NCBI GenBank assembly: GCA_028753945.1
Contig: JAPNXP010000004.1
Coordinates: 1,736,001-1,800,000, forward strand
DNA: 64,000 bases
Origin: Hexactinellida sp. DTS-2022
Taxonomy: Eukaryota > Porifera > Hexactinellida
Direction of reading: 5' to 3'
The notes under the pieces are model-generated. The model searched no databases, was not told where the DNA came from, and saw only the letters and a list, made by a program, of their open reading frames with translations. Positions 12,242 to 23,098 of the stretch are shown one piece after another. The translations under genes were made by a program, and so were the position numbers. How positions within the stretch are numbered: position 1 is the stretch's first letter; every line of letters starts with the position of its first letter.

Positions 12242-12990
12242 AAGTCGCAAAAAAAGCATCCAGATAAATAAAATAAAATAAAGGAAAGAAAAAAGTTCAA
12301 TAATATACTACCAATCGCGGTAAGTGAAATTGAAATTATAACTGACTCAGATATCATAGCACTAGGTACAGTTTTCGTTATATTACAACCCTTCAAAAAA
12401 CTCACACTCTCAGATCAAATACAGCTATGTACTAATTTAGGATTACCATTCTGTAACGAATTTTTTTGTACAATTGATTCCGATAACGTAACACAAGTTA
12501 TTAATTTAAATGAACTAGTTCCATCATTAACATTTAATATTCCAGGCGATGGAAATTGTTTGTTCCCCAGCCTATCATATTTAGTAACTGGTAGTATTGA
12601 CTGTAGTTACAAAATACGAGTATTACTAACAGATAATATAATAGTTAAGCTTGACAAATCATGTATGAAATGTATTTAAAATAAATTCCCCTTAACTTAT
12701 CGAAATACAAAAGAATATATAAATAAATCCCGTTGCGTCTGAACGAAACTTGGGGTGGGGATATTGAACAATTTCCTATTGCCTTAATTCTTAAAACTGA
12801 TTTATGGGTGCATACATCAGATATGGATAATAAGTGGATTATATATTCTGGAAAGGGGGGTAACTTAGGACAAATAATGGATACACCTCCGTCGAATGAT
12901 GAAGGTTCATGTTATATAAAACATACAGGAAACCATCATGAACCGGTGTTGGAATTACATCATATTACATCTGATAATATATCAAATTAA
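12242..12990 (+). pseudogene. OTU-like cysteine protease domain, frameshifted
   Basis: A frame open from 12242 reads ALGTVFVILQPFKKLTLSDQ, then the OTU catalytic block FNIPGDGNCLFPSLSYLVTG at about 12535, in which Cys of GDGNCLF is the family nucleophile. It continues KIRVLLTDNI and stops at 12678. A frameshift near 12735 continues with TWGGDIEQFPIALIL, LWVHTSDMDNKWIIYSGKG and HTGNHHEPVLELHHI, where a His of NHHEPVL would be the catalytic base. OTU domains cleave ubiquitin-like linkages in cells, and several mobile elements carry them. The frame break makes this copy inactive. An upstream frame at 12057-12239 (Lys-rich, start MASKTFAFHPLDN) may be part of the same protein. Confidence 0.75.
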
Positions 12991-13051
12991 AATCATAAAA
13001 ATAAAAATACACAAAGAATTAAAAAAATAGAAACGTATCAATAAAAAGAAA

Positions 13052-13154
13052 AAAACGTCCCTATCTCCCCTTTAAGGTGTGTAATTTTTAGCAAAATCCA
13101 ATTGTGGGAGGACCTCAAATTTGGATTTGATCTGTGCTCAGTTCAATACTGTGC
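13052..13154 (-). repeat. Right terminal inverted repeat of the OTU element
   Basis: Complement of the 8689-8800 repeat; see that entry. Confidence 0.7.
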
Positions 13155-13207
13155 TAACTTCACACTCGTCATAAATAGCCATGTAAAAGCATTTACAACG
13201 ACATAAC

Positions 13208-13497
13208 AGGGGTGGATCCAGCATTGTGTAAGGGAGGTGGGGGGCACCGGAGCAAGCGATACTAACGGGGGATCTGGGTATCCCCCTGAAATTTAGTTAG
13301 ACACACTCAAATAACATATTTAGACAAGCTTTTTTATTGATCATTATTTTTAAGAAAGACTAAGTATAGCTTTCTTGGATGCTGCGTAGTGTAATCTAAT
13401 ATTTTTAGGTTGTATCATCTCATTTTGTACCTAATGTACTAGCAATATTTCGAGAGGGTAGCATGTGCCCACTTGTGCACCCCTAAATCCGCTAATG
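13208..13497. mobile_element. Degenerate GC-rich MITE (hAT-like ends)
   Basis: The left end, CAGGGGTGGATCCAGCATTG, is loosely matched by the complement of the right end, CATTAGCGGATTTAGGGG. No clear target duplication. Confidence 0.35.
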
Positions 13498-13616
13498 TTA
13501 TAATGCACTAAAAACATTTCCGTTTATATAATTAAAATTGTAGTTCAGATAGTTTATGCAGGACACAATACTACTTGTTATACAACTTAGACCTTTAGTG
13601 ACAGAGTACAAGCACC

Positions 13617-14281
13617 ATATATAGGGCTGGCGCAACCTGGGGTGTCCTGGGTGTCCAGACACCCACTGCCTCAAGGAAATGACGCGTTGCTTGGACAGTG
13701 ACACCCACTAGACTATATAGTGAGTCACCAGGCGGGGTGCCAGAGGGGGGGCAGGGGGGCAGCCGCCCCCCTAGTAAAAATCCAGCCCCTCCCGTAGGGG
13801 GGGCAGGATTTAGTGTATTCTCAAGTTAAAATTATATGTGGTAAATTCGCCCATGATAATCCCAAAGCTCATTCCCCTGGACACAATTCTAGAGGTTCAA
13901 TTGTCTGAAAATTTTAGCTCGCTCGCTACGCTCGCCAAATTTTCATCAAAAAACATACGTATTATTATCGTATATCTCGTATAGTAGCATCGCCGCACCC
14001 CGAAAGTAGCAAATAAAAATTTATTAACAGTTTTGTGATGATTATTTTCTTCTAAAATAACACTATTTGTAATACAATGCATATCTAGTAAGTGATTTCA
14101 AAAAGATCACTGGAATTTCGATGAAGTCCAAAATCCCTGGATAGTTTGCAAGTATGACAAGTTCATCGTAGCTCTATTGTTTCAGATAAATTCTGACAGA
14201 TGGAAAAGCTGCCCCCCTGAAATTTGGTTGTCCCCCTCTGCCCCCCCCCCCCCTAGTTCGAAAATCCTGGCGCCGCGCATG
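13617..14281. repeat. Composite of degenerate G/C-tract MITEs
   Basis: G- and C-runs (for example 13739-13802 and 14231-14252) and a right end reading CATGCGCGGCGCCAGG on the minus strand resemble hAT MITEs such as 30878-31278. A clean partner end or target duplication could not be assigned. The sequence may interrupt the 3' region of the gypsy element. Confidence 0.35.
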
Positions 14282-14451
14282 ACAGTGACTTCCGTACACG
14301 TTGTGGTCTGCTATAATTTTGAGGGCTAAGAGCGGCGTCCTCCAAACGAATATGTTCCCCCGCCCTGTTGTATAGATGTATCGTTCAGATCTACGTTGTC
14401 TTCCAGTGATGAATCCATACTAGTGCTTTTCGAAATCAACTCCTTTAAATA

Positions 14452-16526
14452 TCTGTTGTGAGGAGTTTCGGAGAGTAAGGATAGTCTCCTCCAGTGCTGC
14501 CAAGTGAGTTCAGATAAATTCCTGGAGATTGACCATAAAATTTACGGAGAAACAGAAGTTTTTACGGAGCATGCTAAAATTCCCTCTGCGACCCAAAAGA
14601 TCTTAATTTGCTTTTTCAAATCATATAAAGTAACTATTTTGTATGAATAATCATTTATAAAGGTAGATATATGGACGCTTTCGCGCTTGTAAACAATAAG
14701 ATATACTCACTAATAGGATGTATCAAACTATTAAAGTAAGATTTAATTTAACTAATTTTTAATTGTGCAACTGTTTTGAATCAAGAGTATCCTGCGATTG
14801 GAATAATTCACTATGATATTATTTAACATATTATAAAACATAAATAATGATATGGTGGTTCACTAGTAACAACAAAACGCAGTTATATGTTAAACAATAA
14901 GTCTTAAATATATTTCGCTAGAAATACGTAGAAATAAGTCTTCATACGTAGACACGTAGATAGGGGTATATTTACGTAGTCTACGTAAATTTACGGAGAC
15001 TTGGCAGCACTGGTCTCCTCGTATTTTCTTTTCGGAACTGCGGACTAAGTTGCTCTCCTGTCTCTTACGTTGAGATTCTTCCGTATTATTACTATTATTA
15101 TTATTATTATTAACCGGATAGAGGGCTTCAAATTCAGCTGATGAACTAAATCGCTCTTGATCGTTTCGCTGAACATGATGGTGTAATCTGTTTATATGAG
15201 TTACTTTAGTACTCCCATCTAAATGTCGAATTTCTAGATCGACCGATCCTTCAACCTTGCTAATCGTCCATCCCCCTTCCCACCTATCCCGTAATTTCCG
15301 GTATACACCTCTCTATGGGATGGATAGCAGAACACTGTACGCCAAAATGGAATTTCGATAGAATTGAAAAATGCGCTCCTCTGTCGTAATATTCCTTCTG
15401 TCGGCATTGCTCTCTTGCGGCATGACCCTCAACAAAATCTTTAAACTTGGATAATTTTTCACGTAAAAAAATTATAGGAAGTTGGATCATGAGACGTGAC
15501 CACTTCTAAATCACTTTTTATGCAAGAATCGCGTCCATACATAATTTGGAATGGTAAAGCATACATCACGATAAGCATACAGCACTAAGGGAAGATATCT
15601 TTCCCACTCCCAAGTTTCGTCAACATAACACCTGATCATTTGTAATAGGGTTCTATTGCTTCTCTACACCAGGGAGTTTCCCTGAGGAAGCTGAAGTATG
15701 TGTTTTAGATATTCCCCACCCTCTGCATGTTTCTTTCAGCAAAGTTGATTCAAAATTGGTGCCCTGATCAGAATGCAGGAATTCTGGAACACCTACTCTC
15801 GAGTATGTTTCAGTTAACAAATTTGTAATTGTTTCAGCTCTCTGATCATTCATCGGATATGCCTCTAACCATTTTGAAAATGAGTCTTCTATAACCAGTA
15901 AGTACCTATTTCCTTCCGAACTGATAGCAATTTCTAATACATCGACTTGTAACATTTGCAACGGTGTTCCTAGTGGAGTGTTCAACAGAGGCGCCCTCGT
16001 TGGAAGGGGAAGCTTCGATTTCTGACACCTATCGCAAGAATTAACATATTCTGTTACTGCCAGCTGCATCCTAACCCAATATGCTATCATTTTCAATCTA
16101 TCCAATGTCTTTTCTACACATTGATGTCCACCTTTATCGTGGGAACGTTCCAGGAATTCTGCTTTCATCTGCTCAGAAATTACCACAACACTATGAAGAT
16201 TCGAAAATGGCAATACCTTAAGTTCCGTACTAAAACTCTATTTACTAGAAACAGCTGAAATTTTGTTTAAACCTTTTAAACTCTGAAAAATTCCACAATT
16301 GTCCCAAGAACTGTTTATCTCTGGGAACGACTTCCATTTCCGCGATGACTATACTGATTATCCTGTCGTTCACTTGATGTTTTCTAATCTGCATAAAATC
16401 CAATTCCAGTAGGGAGCTTGTCATAGCACAACTTTCTACTCCATTATCACATTTCAACCGAGATGAAGCATCTGCATTGTGATTTTCTTGACCATTCCTA
16501 TACTTAATGTCGATTTCATACTCCTG
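14452..16526 (-). pseudogene. Ty3/gypsy pol, RNase H tail and integrase
   Basis: Second half of the gypsy pol, read right to left. 16520-16440 has QEYEIDIKYRNGQ and HNADASSRL, the end of RNase H. 16170-16000 holds the H2C2 zinc finger (HDKGGHQC then CDRCQK). 15980-15690 holds the integrase core with D of LQVDVLE, D of HSDQGTNFES and DSFSKWLEAYP. The C-terminal part, through KLRDRWEGGWTISKVEGSV and VTHINRLHHHVQ (15290-15180), resembles the GPY/F region. The tail has an Asn run from a (TTA)n tract. A hAT MITE (14492-15012) cuts the end; without it the frame stops near 14452. Frameshifts near 15650 and 16230 disable it. Confidence 0.87.
14492..15012. mobile_element. hAT MITE in the gypsy pol 3' end
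   Basis: Ends CAGTGCTGCCAAGT and its complement. Exact 8-bp duplication GTCTCCTC at 14484-14491 and 15013-15020. Confidence 0.9.
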
Positions 16527-16544
16527 AGGGGCCTTATTCACTAA

Positions 16545-16795
16545 ATTATTAATTGAATTCTAAGAATTATTTTTAGAATCTACCTAAATTCTAAGAATTG
16601 TGATGAATTCTAAGCCAAATTCTTAGAATTGATCAATTCTATGAATAATTTTAAGAATTAATTTAAGTAATGTTCACTAAATTCTTAGGCAAAATTAAAG
16701 AATTTTTCTTAGAATTTAGTTCAATTCTTAGAAATATAATAAATTCTAAGAAAATTCTTTGAATTTGAATGAATTCTAAGAATTTTCCTAAGAGA
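16545..16795. repeat. Left subterminal AATTCTTAGAATT repeats of Harbinger 1
   Basis: About ten copies of the short palindrome AATTCTTAGAATT or close variants, mirrored at 22815-23080. Such subterminal clusters are candidate transposase or Myb-protein binding sites (inference). Confidence 0.7.
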
Positions 16796-17447
16796 GGAAA
16801 AGGGTAGACTTTGTTGCCTATAATTTCTAAATTTTGAGTTGATTGCCCGAAAATATGGATTTAAACGAAGTATTCGTTGAAGAAAAGAAAAGGTTGAATG
16901 GTTAATAAGTTAATCTCATTCAATATGGAACCTCTGAAGTAGATGGTCTCACTTTGTGTCTACTTGAACAATAATCAATTTATTCAAGTTGCATTTATAA
17001 ATAAAACAAATAGGCACATTAATCCTATTGGTATGACCACACAGTTCCATATTTTGAATTGACATTAACTTTGATGGCATCGTTGCCTATAGCAGGGTAT
17101 TTATCTATTAATTATCACTTTGTTAATTGCAAATGTATTGTTTTGACTAGATTTTCGATATCATAGATGACTAAAGTATAAGGATAGACCATTACAAATG
17201 AAAACTACACCAAGGATGAGTGCGAAGGCCATTTTGTTACCCAACCACAATTAAAATTTTTGTTGTAAAAATCACATTCAACTATCAGTTTATAAGAGTT
17301 TAATTCAAAAAATATGGCTGTTTCACTATTATTTCTTGTGATATGTATCCTTCATTTATTAAGTGTCTACAATAATATATATTTTAGATTTATTTCATGA
17401 TAATTCACTTTACAATAATATCTACATCTTCAATTAATTAGCAAATT

Positions 17448-20384
17448 ATGCCGAACAAATGTTCAGCTCCAGGATGCAAAGGAAACTACAGCTCTACTGA
17501 TGGCTATGTGTCTGTATTCAAACTACCTACTGATCCTGAGCTAAGACACAAGTGGATAAGAGCGCTACATCTGGTAGATATTAACCAATACACATATGTA
17601 AGTGAAAAACATTTTCGTGAGGAAGACTAATGGTACACTTCAAGAAACTCCTCGCAAAGTACCATATACCAGTGCTTTGCAAAGGCGCCGTTCCTTGTTT
17701 TCTGCCTGGCTGCCCTAAGTATCTTTCAGCACCTGAATCATCTAAGTCATGTAAACGATTGAAAGTGGAGTTAAAAGAGGAGCAATTCTTTCTCAGGTTA
17801 TACAAGAAAGTCAGAAAACATTCAAGATTGATGAAGAGAGATATGGTATAGCTACTTTGGATGACTTGAAACAAAAGCGTCATCTCATCTCTCTTAAAAA
17901 CTGGCTACGTTGGTCTACCAATCAAGATTCAGGTCATTTTATACTTCCAAATATTCACAATTCTAAGATCACAGTCGAAGCCACCCTTTCGATTAATTTC
18001 AATCTAGGTACCAAAACATTTTACCATAACGAACCAATTGCTATATCCCTCAATTGTTTGACAGATATACGTCAAATTGAAATCCTTTTGATTGAATGTA
18101 ACTCCTCTGTGAATGATATTTGTCAATCAGATCCTGTACGATATCACGTTAATTCAGCGAGGAAAAACATTATTGAAGCAATCGATCAAATTGAGAAATA
18201 TAATCGTGAGACAGAGCCAGAGTTGGAGTTCATAAACCAAGAGCATGTATCTGTTTCTACGAACCTTCCTCGACTACAATTCGTTTTGTGTCAGATTGAA
18301 TGTTATGGTTCCCAAAAATAGGCGCAGATACAACATATTGACCCAGGTATGTCAATTGATAACTTTTACTATACTGTACTTATAGTTTATACTCATTTTG
18401 TATTTAGATTTTGTCCCTCAAGGCCCATATCTATTCTCACTCTTGTTACAGTTATTTACAGTCCCTTGACTGTTTATCTCTTCCACATTTTCACACCTTA
18501 CAGAGATTATACGATCCAATTGGATTAGAAAGTGAATACTTGATTTTCCTAGAAAATGCGACAAGAGAATTCTCTGAACAGCAAAAGAATGTTATTGTGC
18601 AAATAGATGAAGTCCATGTCAAAACAGATATTTCGTATAAAGGTGGTAAAATTATTGCACCTACATTGGACATGGAGGATCCTATAAAGACGGTATTAGC
18701 AATTATGGTTTCGAGTCCTCATAAAAAATGGTCAACAATTGTTCGTCTAGTCCCCCTTTCTTCTACCAAAGCATCAACACTACATCTCACTATAACATCT
18801 GTAATTGACGACATCGAAAAGTGCGGTCTCTTTGTTCAGGTACTTTGTACTGATAACTACCCCCAAATGTTAATATATTTAAACTGTTTTCTCCTGAAAA
18901 AAAACTCTCTCCTATTGTACTTCATCCTGTCGACCCTACTAGAAGCCTTTTCTTGTTTTTTGATCCTGTTCACATTTTGAAGTGTATTCGGAATAATTGG
19001 CTTAATACGAAAGATTTCAATCACACTTTTATTTTTCCTAATTTTGGTGATATATCTACTTACTCCATGAAGTATCCTCTTACTCAATGCAAGGCTTGTT
19101 TTGAAGACATACGAATACTTTACAGACAAGAGCAACATGCTTTCGCTAAAATTGCTCATCAACTGACAGCTAAATCATGCTGGCCTTCTAGTTTTGACGT
19201 CAAAATGTAAAACTTGCTCTCAAAATATTTAATGAGTCAACTAGTGCTGGTCTAAAAATTCAAGATAATTCACGAAACGACAACTCAAAAACGAAATCAG
19301 CAGAATTTATTTCTATTATAGTGAACTTGTGGAAAATATTTAATGTTAGTACACCTCAGAAGGGAACACGTTTGAATGAAGAATTTTCAAAACCACTTAT
19401 AAGGGATGATCCTCGCTTCTCATTTTTAAAGCTTATTGTATTTTGGATTGATGCTTGGGAAGCAACCACCAAAACAAAAAAAGCATCATTATCCCGCCAA
19501 ACCTTCACTAGTTTGAGGCACTCATGCTTAGCCCTACCTCTTATAATTCGCCATCTAACTACCAATTGCGGATTTTCTTATGTTTTAACTACTTTTCTAC
19601 AGAATGATCCGTTAGAACATCATTTTGGACTGTACAGACAGATGTCAGGAGCTAACTATCATATTTCCTATTGTCAAATACTTGAGTCTGAACGTCGACT
19701 GAAAGTTTCTAGCATATTAAAACTGTACCAATCGAGTACAGAACAGATTTATATTCAAGAGTTTATCAGTAAATTCTTAGAATGTCCAGATAGTGAACAA
19801 AGTCCTCCAAATGTATCATCTCAAGTCATAGAGGAATTGCATAACCAACTCCCTTTATTAGAAACTATTGAGTACAATTCTCAAACGCTACAAGCATTAG
19901 CATTTATGGCTGGATATACAGTACATCAATATTATAAGCGGTCCACTAAATGCTCCGCATGTTTGAATTTTCTCACCATTGATAAATAACTTTTGATAGA
20001 AGAACCCCAGGATTCAAGATATGCTTATTTGAAATTGTAGACAGAGGCTCACTCAAATGGCCTTCAGATGTTATATTAGAATCAGTGGTTATTCTATGGA
20101 AAATCTTTGTTTCGATTGATAGCAACAAATCCCTTTTGTCAGTCCTAGCCCAAGGATCTTCAAAACAGATTTTGGTCTCTATAGGCATTAAATATGTAGA
20201 AGGTGAATATAGTCAAACCTGGAGAAATACATGTTCTTCTTGCAGTACTGTTTATTGGGATATTTTAAGACAATTGTTTAGTGTAATGGCGAACTGTCTT
20301 ATATCAAACAAAATTAACAATTACAATTCTCAGTTGGCTGCTCGTGGCGATTCACGCAAGGCAAAGAAATTTTCTCACCATTAA
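17448..20384 (+). pseudogene. P-element-like (THAP) transposase, copy 2
   Basis: The start at 17448 is followed by a complete C2CH THAP finger (CSAPGCKGNYSS, then KWIRAL, then SEKHFREED with the terminal CxxH Cys replaced by Ser). Frame breaks follow near 17628 and 17850. Next come VPCFLPGCPKYLS, a helical region (NWLRWSTNQDSGHF), RRRYNILTQ with a 61-bp intron, then ILSLKAHIYS. The core has DEVHVKTDISYKGGKI (about 18605), CTDNYP (about 18850), DPVHILKCIRNNWLN (about 18960), DPLEHHFGLYRQMSGANYH (about 19606) and FMAGYTVHQYY with CSACL (about 19905). A one-base insertion near 18308 and others disable it. About 900 codons in total, in line with P/THAP9 transposases. Confidence 0.86.
18347..18407 (+). 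other. 61-bp spliceosomal intron in P-like copy 2
   Basis: The sequence has the form CCCAG|GTATGTC...TGTATTTAG|ATTTTG. Splicing joins LTQ to ILSLKAH. Copy 1 has those residues contiguous (ITQILALKAH, about 4045-4075), which marks both borders exactly. Confidence 0.85.
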
Positions 20385-20624
20385 AACTCATTAGTTATTA
20401 CTTAATACTAACTCATGTCAATATATGCACTATGATAACCTTATTCTTTGGAAATGATTTAGAATGTACGCTTATTCTTAATAATATATATTATGAAATA
20501 TATTGAAAAGCCTTCACGCTCATCCATGGTTATTTAATGTCTATCCTTTTACTTTAGTCATCTATGGCGATATATATAAATATGAAAATGTTCGACATTT
20601 ATTAAAATAATTTATTGATCGAAA

Positions 20625-21402
20625 ATGGGAGCAGTAAAATCTAAAACTCGGCGAAATTTTTTTATTGAGAATGAAATCATGACAATGGTTGATTTAAATG
20701 ATGAAAATAAAGCCGGTTTATTCGGTGAGTTTAGCTGAAGTTTGACCCTTGACGATAAGAACAAGATCTGGGGAAAAATTGCTGAGCAGATTTCAGAACA
20801 TTATGCAAGTTTACGTAGTAGAGATGAAATCTCCAAGAAATGGTACAACATTTTGGCTAAATGCAAGCCTCAAATAGCTAGCAAGATGGCTTCAGCAAAA
20901 AAGACAGGTGGAGGTCCTGCAGAAGCTTGCCTAGATGAACTGGAATCCAAAATTAGTTCGATAAGGGGAAGGGAGGCCTTTGAAGGAGTTCAATCGGGTA
21001 TTGTCCTATCTCTAGAATGCTCTCCAAATATTATAATAGAGGATGAATCAATGGTTATTAGCCCAACTCCCTCTCAGGAAAAAGTATTTTCCAAACCATT
21101 GGCTCCAAGAAAAAGAAAATTCTCTCTTGATGAATCTCATGAATATGATATATATATATATCACTAAACAGTCTCTACTCAACAGCGAAGAGGAGAAAGT
21201 GACCATCTTAAGGGACATTAATTCAAATCTAGGTTGGCTTGTATCTATTACTGAGCGAATCGCTGAAGATCAGTCAAAAATACTCTCCCTGATGTTTCAC
21301 AACCAAAATATGCCGCCTTATCCTCCAATGCATCCTCCCTTTCCTTCAAGTTTCAACCCAATCCCTCCATTATATCCAGGAAATGATGATTATAATAAGT
21401 AG
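20625..21402 (+). pseudogene. Myb/SANT-like protein of Harbinger 1
   Basis: DNA-binding partner of the Harbinger transposase. The ATG at 20625 begins MGAVKSKTRRNFFIENE. An in-frame TGA at 20736 is followed by the trihelix-like region KIWGKIAEQISEHYASLRS, then EISKKWYNILAKCKPQIASK and the Lys-rich motif KKTGGGPAE typical of these accessory proteins. The frame is lost at a (TA)n run near 21150 and resumes as EEEKVTILRDINSNLGWLVS and a Pro-rich tail (PPYPPMHPPFPSS) ending at 21402. It is convergent with the transposase gene, about 90 bp away. Two breaks make it a pseudogene. In the family this protein helps nuclear import and target binding. Confidence 0.8.
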
Positions 21403-21489
21403 ACATATTTATATTAGTTTAGGATAATTATATCAATTGGACTTCGTTAACCCCCCCCCTGAGGTGAAAGTCTAGATCCATCACTGCTC

Positions 21490-22496
21490 TTAACTGAAAT
21501 ATTTTACAACTATTTTTTGTCTGAGCAAATTGGCATTAGAAAAAGTTACTTCTTCATCCAAATCTTGAGGAAAATCACCTTCAAAAATGTCAATATCTGT
21601 GTATAATCCACGATCAATACAGAAGTTATGTAGCACCATCGAGGCAACTATTATTTTGCATACAGTTTCAGGACTATAGCACAAGTTCCCTCCTGATATA
21701 TCCATTGACCTCCATCTACTTTTCAATATACCAAATGTGCATTCGATAGTTTTTCTTGTCTTTAGAAAAGCTCGATTGTATCTTCTCTGACGCGAGTCAA
21801 TAGGGGAAAGTATTGGAGTCATTATACTTGGGCCTAGTGGATATCCACTGTCTCCTAAAAACCATCCATCAACTTTCTGTATTTCTCATGTAGAGAACTT
21901 TTGAATGATCCCGGATTGTCGCCACATGAAGGCATCATGAGTACTCCCAGGACATTTTACAACAGCATCAATAAAGCGGCACTCATCATCACATATCGCT
22001 TGTATGTTTATCGAATGATAACCCTTTCGGTTTATGTAAAGGGGTTCGTTAATAGATGGTGCAACGATGGGGATGTGAGATCCATCAATACACCCTAATA
22101 CCTTTGGAAATCCATACTTCTCTCGGAATCCATGCTGAATCCTTCGTTGTCCCTCAATATTTGGAAAACGAATAAAATCACTTGCGCGTGAGCAAAGTGC
22201 ATTGGATACGTTGCAGATACATCTTGAAATCGAAGGCTGTGAAATGCCATGGCATGAAGCAACAACTGTTTAGAAAGTTCCAGTAGCTAGAAACTGTAGA
22301 GTAGCTGATAGTTGAGTTGTTGCAGGTATTGAATGTGAACAACTTGAGATCGGGAGAGATAGGTCTCCAGCATATCAATTAATTCCATGAACATTCGATC
22401 CACACGGTAACGTGTAATAAACTCATTTTCCGAATACACTTCAAGGGGATTTAAACGATCACGAAATACCCTTTGACGGTGCAGGCTATGATTCAA
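21490..22496 (-). pseudogene. PIF/Harbinger DDE transposase (HARBI1-like), element 1
   Basis: Right to left: HSLHRQRVFRDRLNPLEVYS, a helical N-terminus, LQFLATGTF, GISQPSISRCI, then the DDE core with D of GCIDGSHIPI, INIQAICD, D of CPGSTHDAFMW and FLGDSGYPLGP. The C-terminal part has TRKTIECTFGILKSRWRSM, where E is the third catalytic residue, and ASMVLHNFCI. The order and about 335-codon length match HARBI1. Breaks: a frameshift near 22310, an in-frame TAA near 22270 and a TGA near 21890. Best start is a TTG or a lost ATG near 22496. Confidence 0.88.
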
Positions 22497-22814
22497 TTAA
22501 TTTTCACGGATAAATAATATTGAAGCCATAAGAGAAAGTATATAATAAATCAAAGTTGTGTTTCAAATGGAACATAAACTCTTTATATAGCTGGTAAGTA
22601 AATTAAATTTAGCCACATAAACCCTTATCGAGAGCAATTGCACTTAGGGAATTCAAAAAGAAAAGTTAGAATGGTGAAACCTCTTAAGACTAATTTACCA
22701 TATTGGAAGCAATTAAATGGATCCTATTAGAATGAATTGTAGAATGTTCCGAATATGATTGATGGTAGTATAAGCTGTTAGTTAAATCCGTAATAGAATA
22801 TAATATAATAATTG

Positions 22815-23080
22815 ATACCAATTCTTAGAATAATTCTTAGAATTGATTAATTCTAAGAATAATTCTAAGAATTCGTAAGAATTTGAAATAAAGAATTCTA
22901 AAAGGATTCTAAGAATCCCACACCAATTCTTAGAATTATTCTTAGAATTAATCGATTCTAGAATAATTCTAAGAATTCGTAAAGAATTTTGAAATAAAGA
23001 ATTCTAAAAAGATTCTAAGAATCCCACACGAATTCTTAGAATTATTCTTCGAATTAGACTTAGAATTATTCTAAGAATTT
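22815..23080. repeat. Right subterminal AATTCTTAGAATT repeats of Harbinger 1
   Basis: Mirrors 16545-16795. It also holds two about 110-bp direct repeats (about 22823-22925 and 22926-23033). Confidence 0.7.
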
Positions 23081-23098
23081 TAGAGAATAAGGCCCCTG

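Larger units (their letters stand above)
8689..13154 (+). mobile_element. Unclassified TIR element carrying an OTU-like domain
   Basis: Inverted terminal regions of about 105-110 bp face each other at about 8689-8800 and 13052-13154. Both share GCRCAGTATT, then CTGAGCACAGATCAAATC, TTTGAGG, AATTGGATTT and CCTTAAAGGGGAGATA. The element is about 4.47 kb and holds a broken ORF (9894-11400), a palindromic repeat array (11413-12045), an OTU-like region (12242-12990) and a later hAT MITE (10254-10852). The inverted similarity fades outward, so the exact ends and target duplication are not fixed. I do not recognise the superfamily. Confidence 0.62.
17162..20566 (+). mobile_element. P-like element (copy 2), with terminal inverted repeats
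   Basis: Left end CATAGATGACTAAAGTATAA and complementary right end CATAGATGACTAAAGTAAAA, continuing imperfectly through GGATGAG for about 70 bp. Flanks TCGATAT / GCGATAT suggest a slightly decayed 7-8-bp duplication. The CA start and ATGA..TAA pattern resembles the Drosophila P terminus. The element sits between the left end and the Myb gene of Harbinger 1. Confidence 0.82.
16527..23095. mobile_element. PIF/Harbinger element 1, inserted in gypsy pol
   Basis: The ends share GGGCCTTATTC (left ...ACTAAA, right complement ...TCTAAA). The 3-bp duplication CTG lies at 16524-16526 and 23096-23098. CWG targets are known for Harbinger-type elements. Removing 16527-23098 joins the RNase H frame of the gypsy pol without a shift (LIQ|EYEID). 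It encodes the usual pair, a DDE transposase (minus, 21490-22496) and a Myb/SANT-like protein (plus, 20625-21402), and also contains a whole P-like element. Confidence 0.9.

Noticed and set aside
14285..14450. 3' LTR of the gypsy element
   Set aside because: A purine tract (GGCGGGGGAA, minus strand) could be a polypurine tract, but no TG...CA repeat matching sequence right of 25718 was found.
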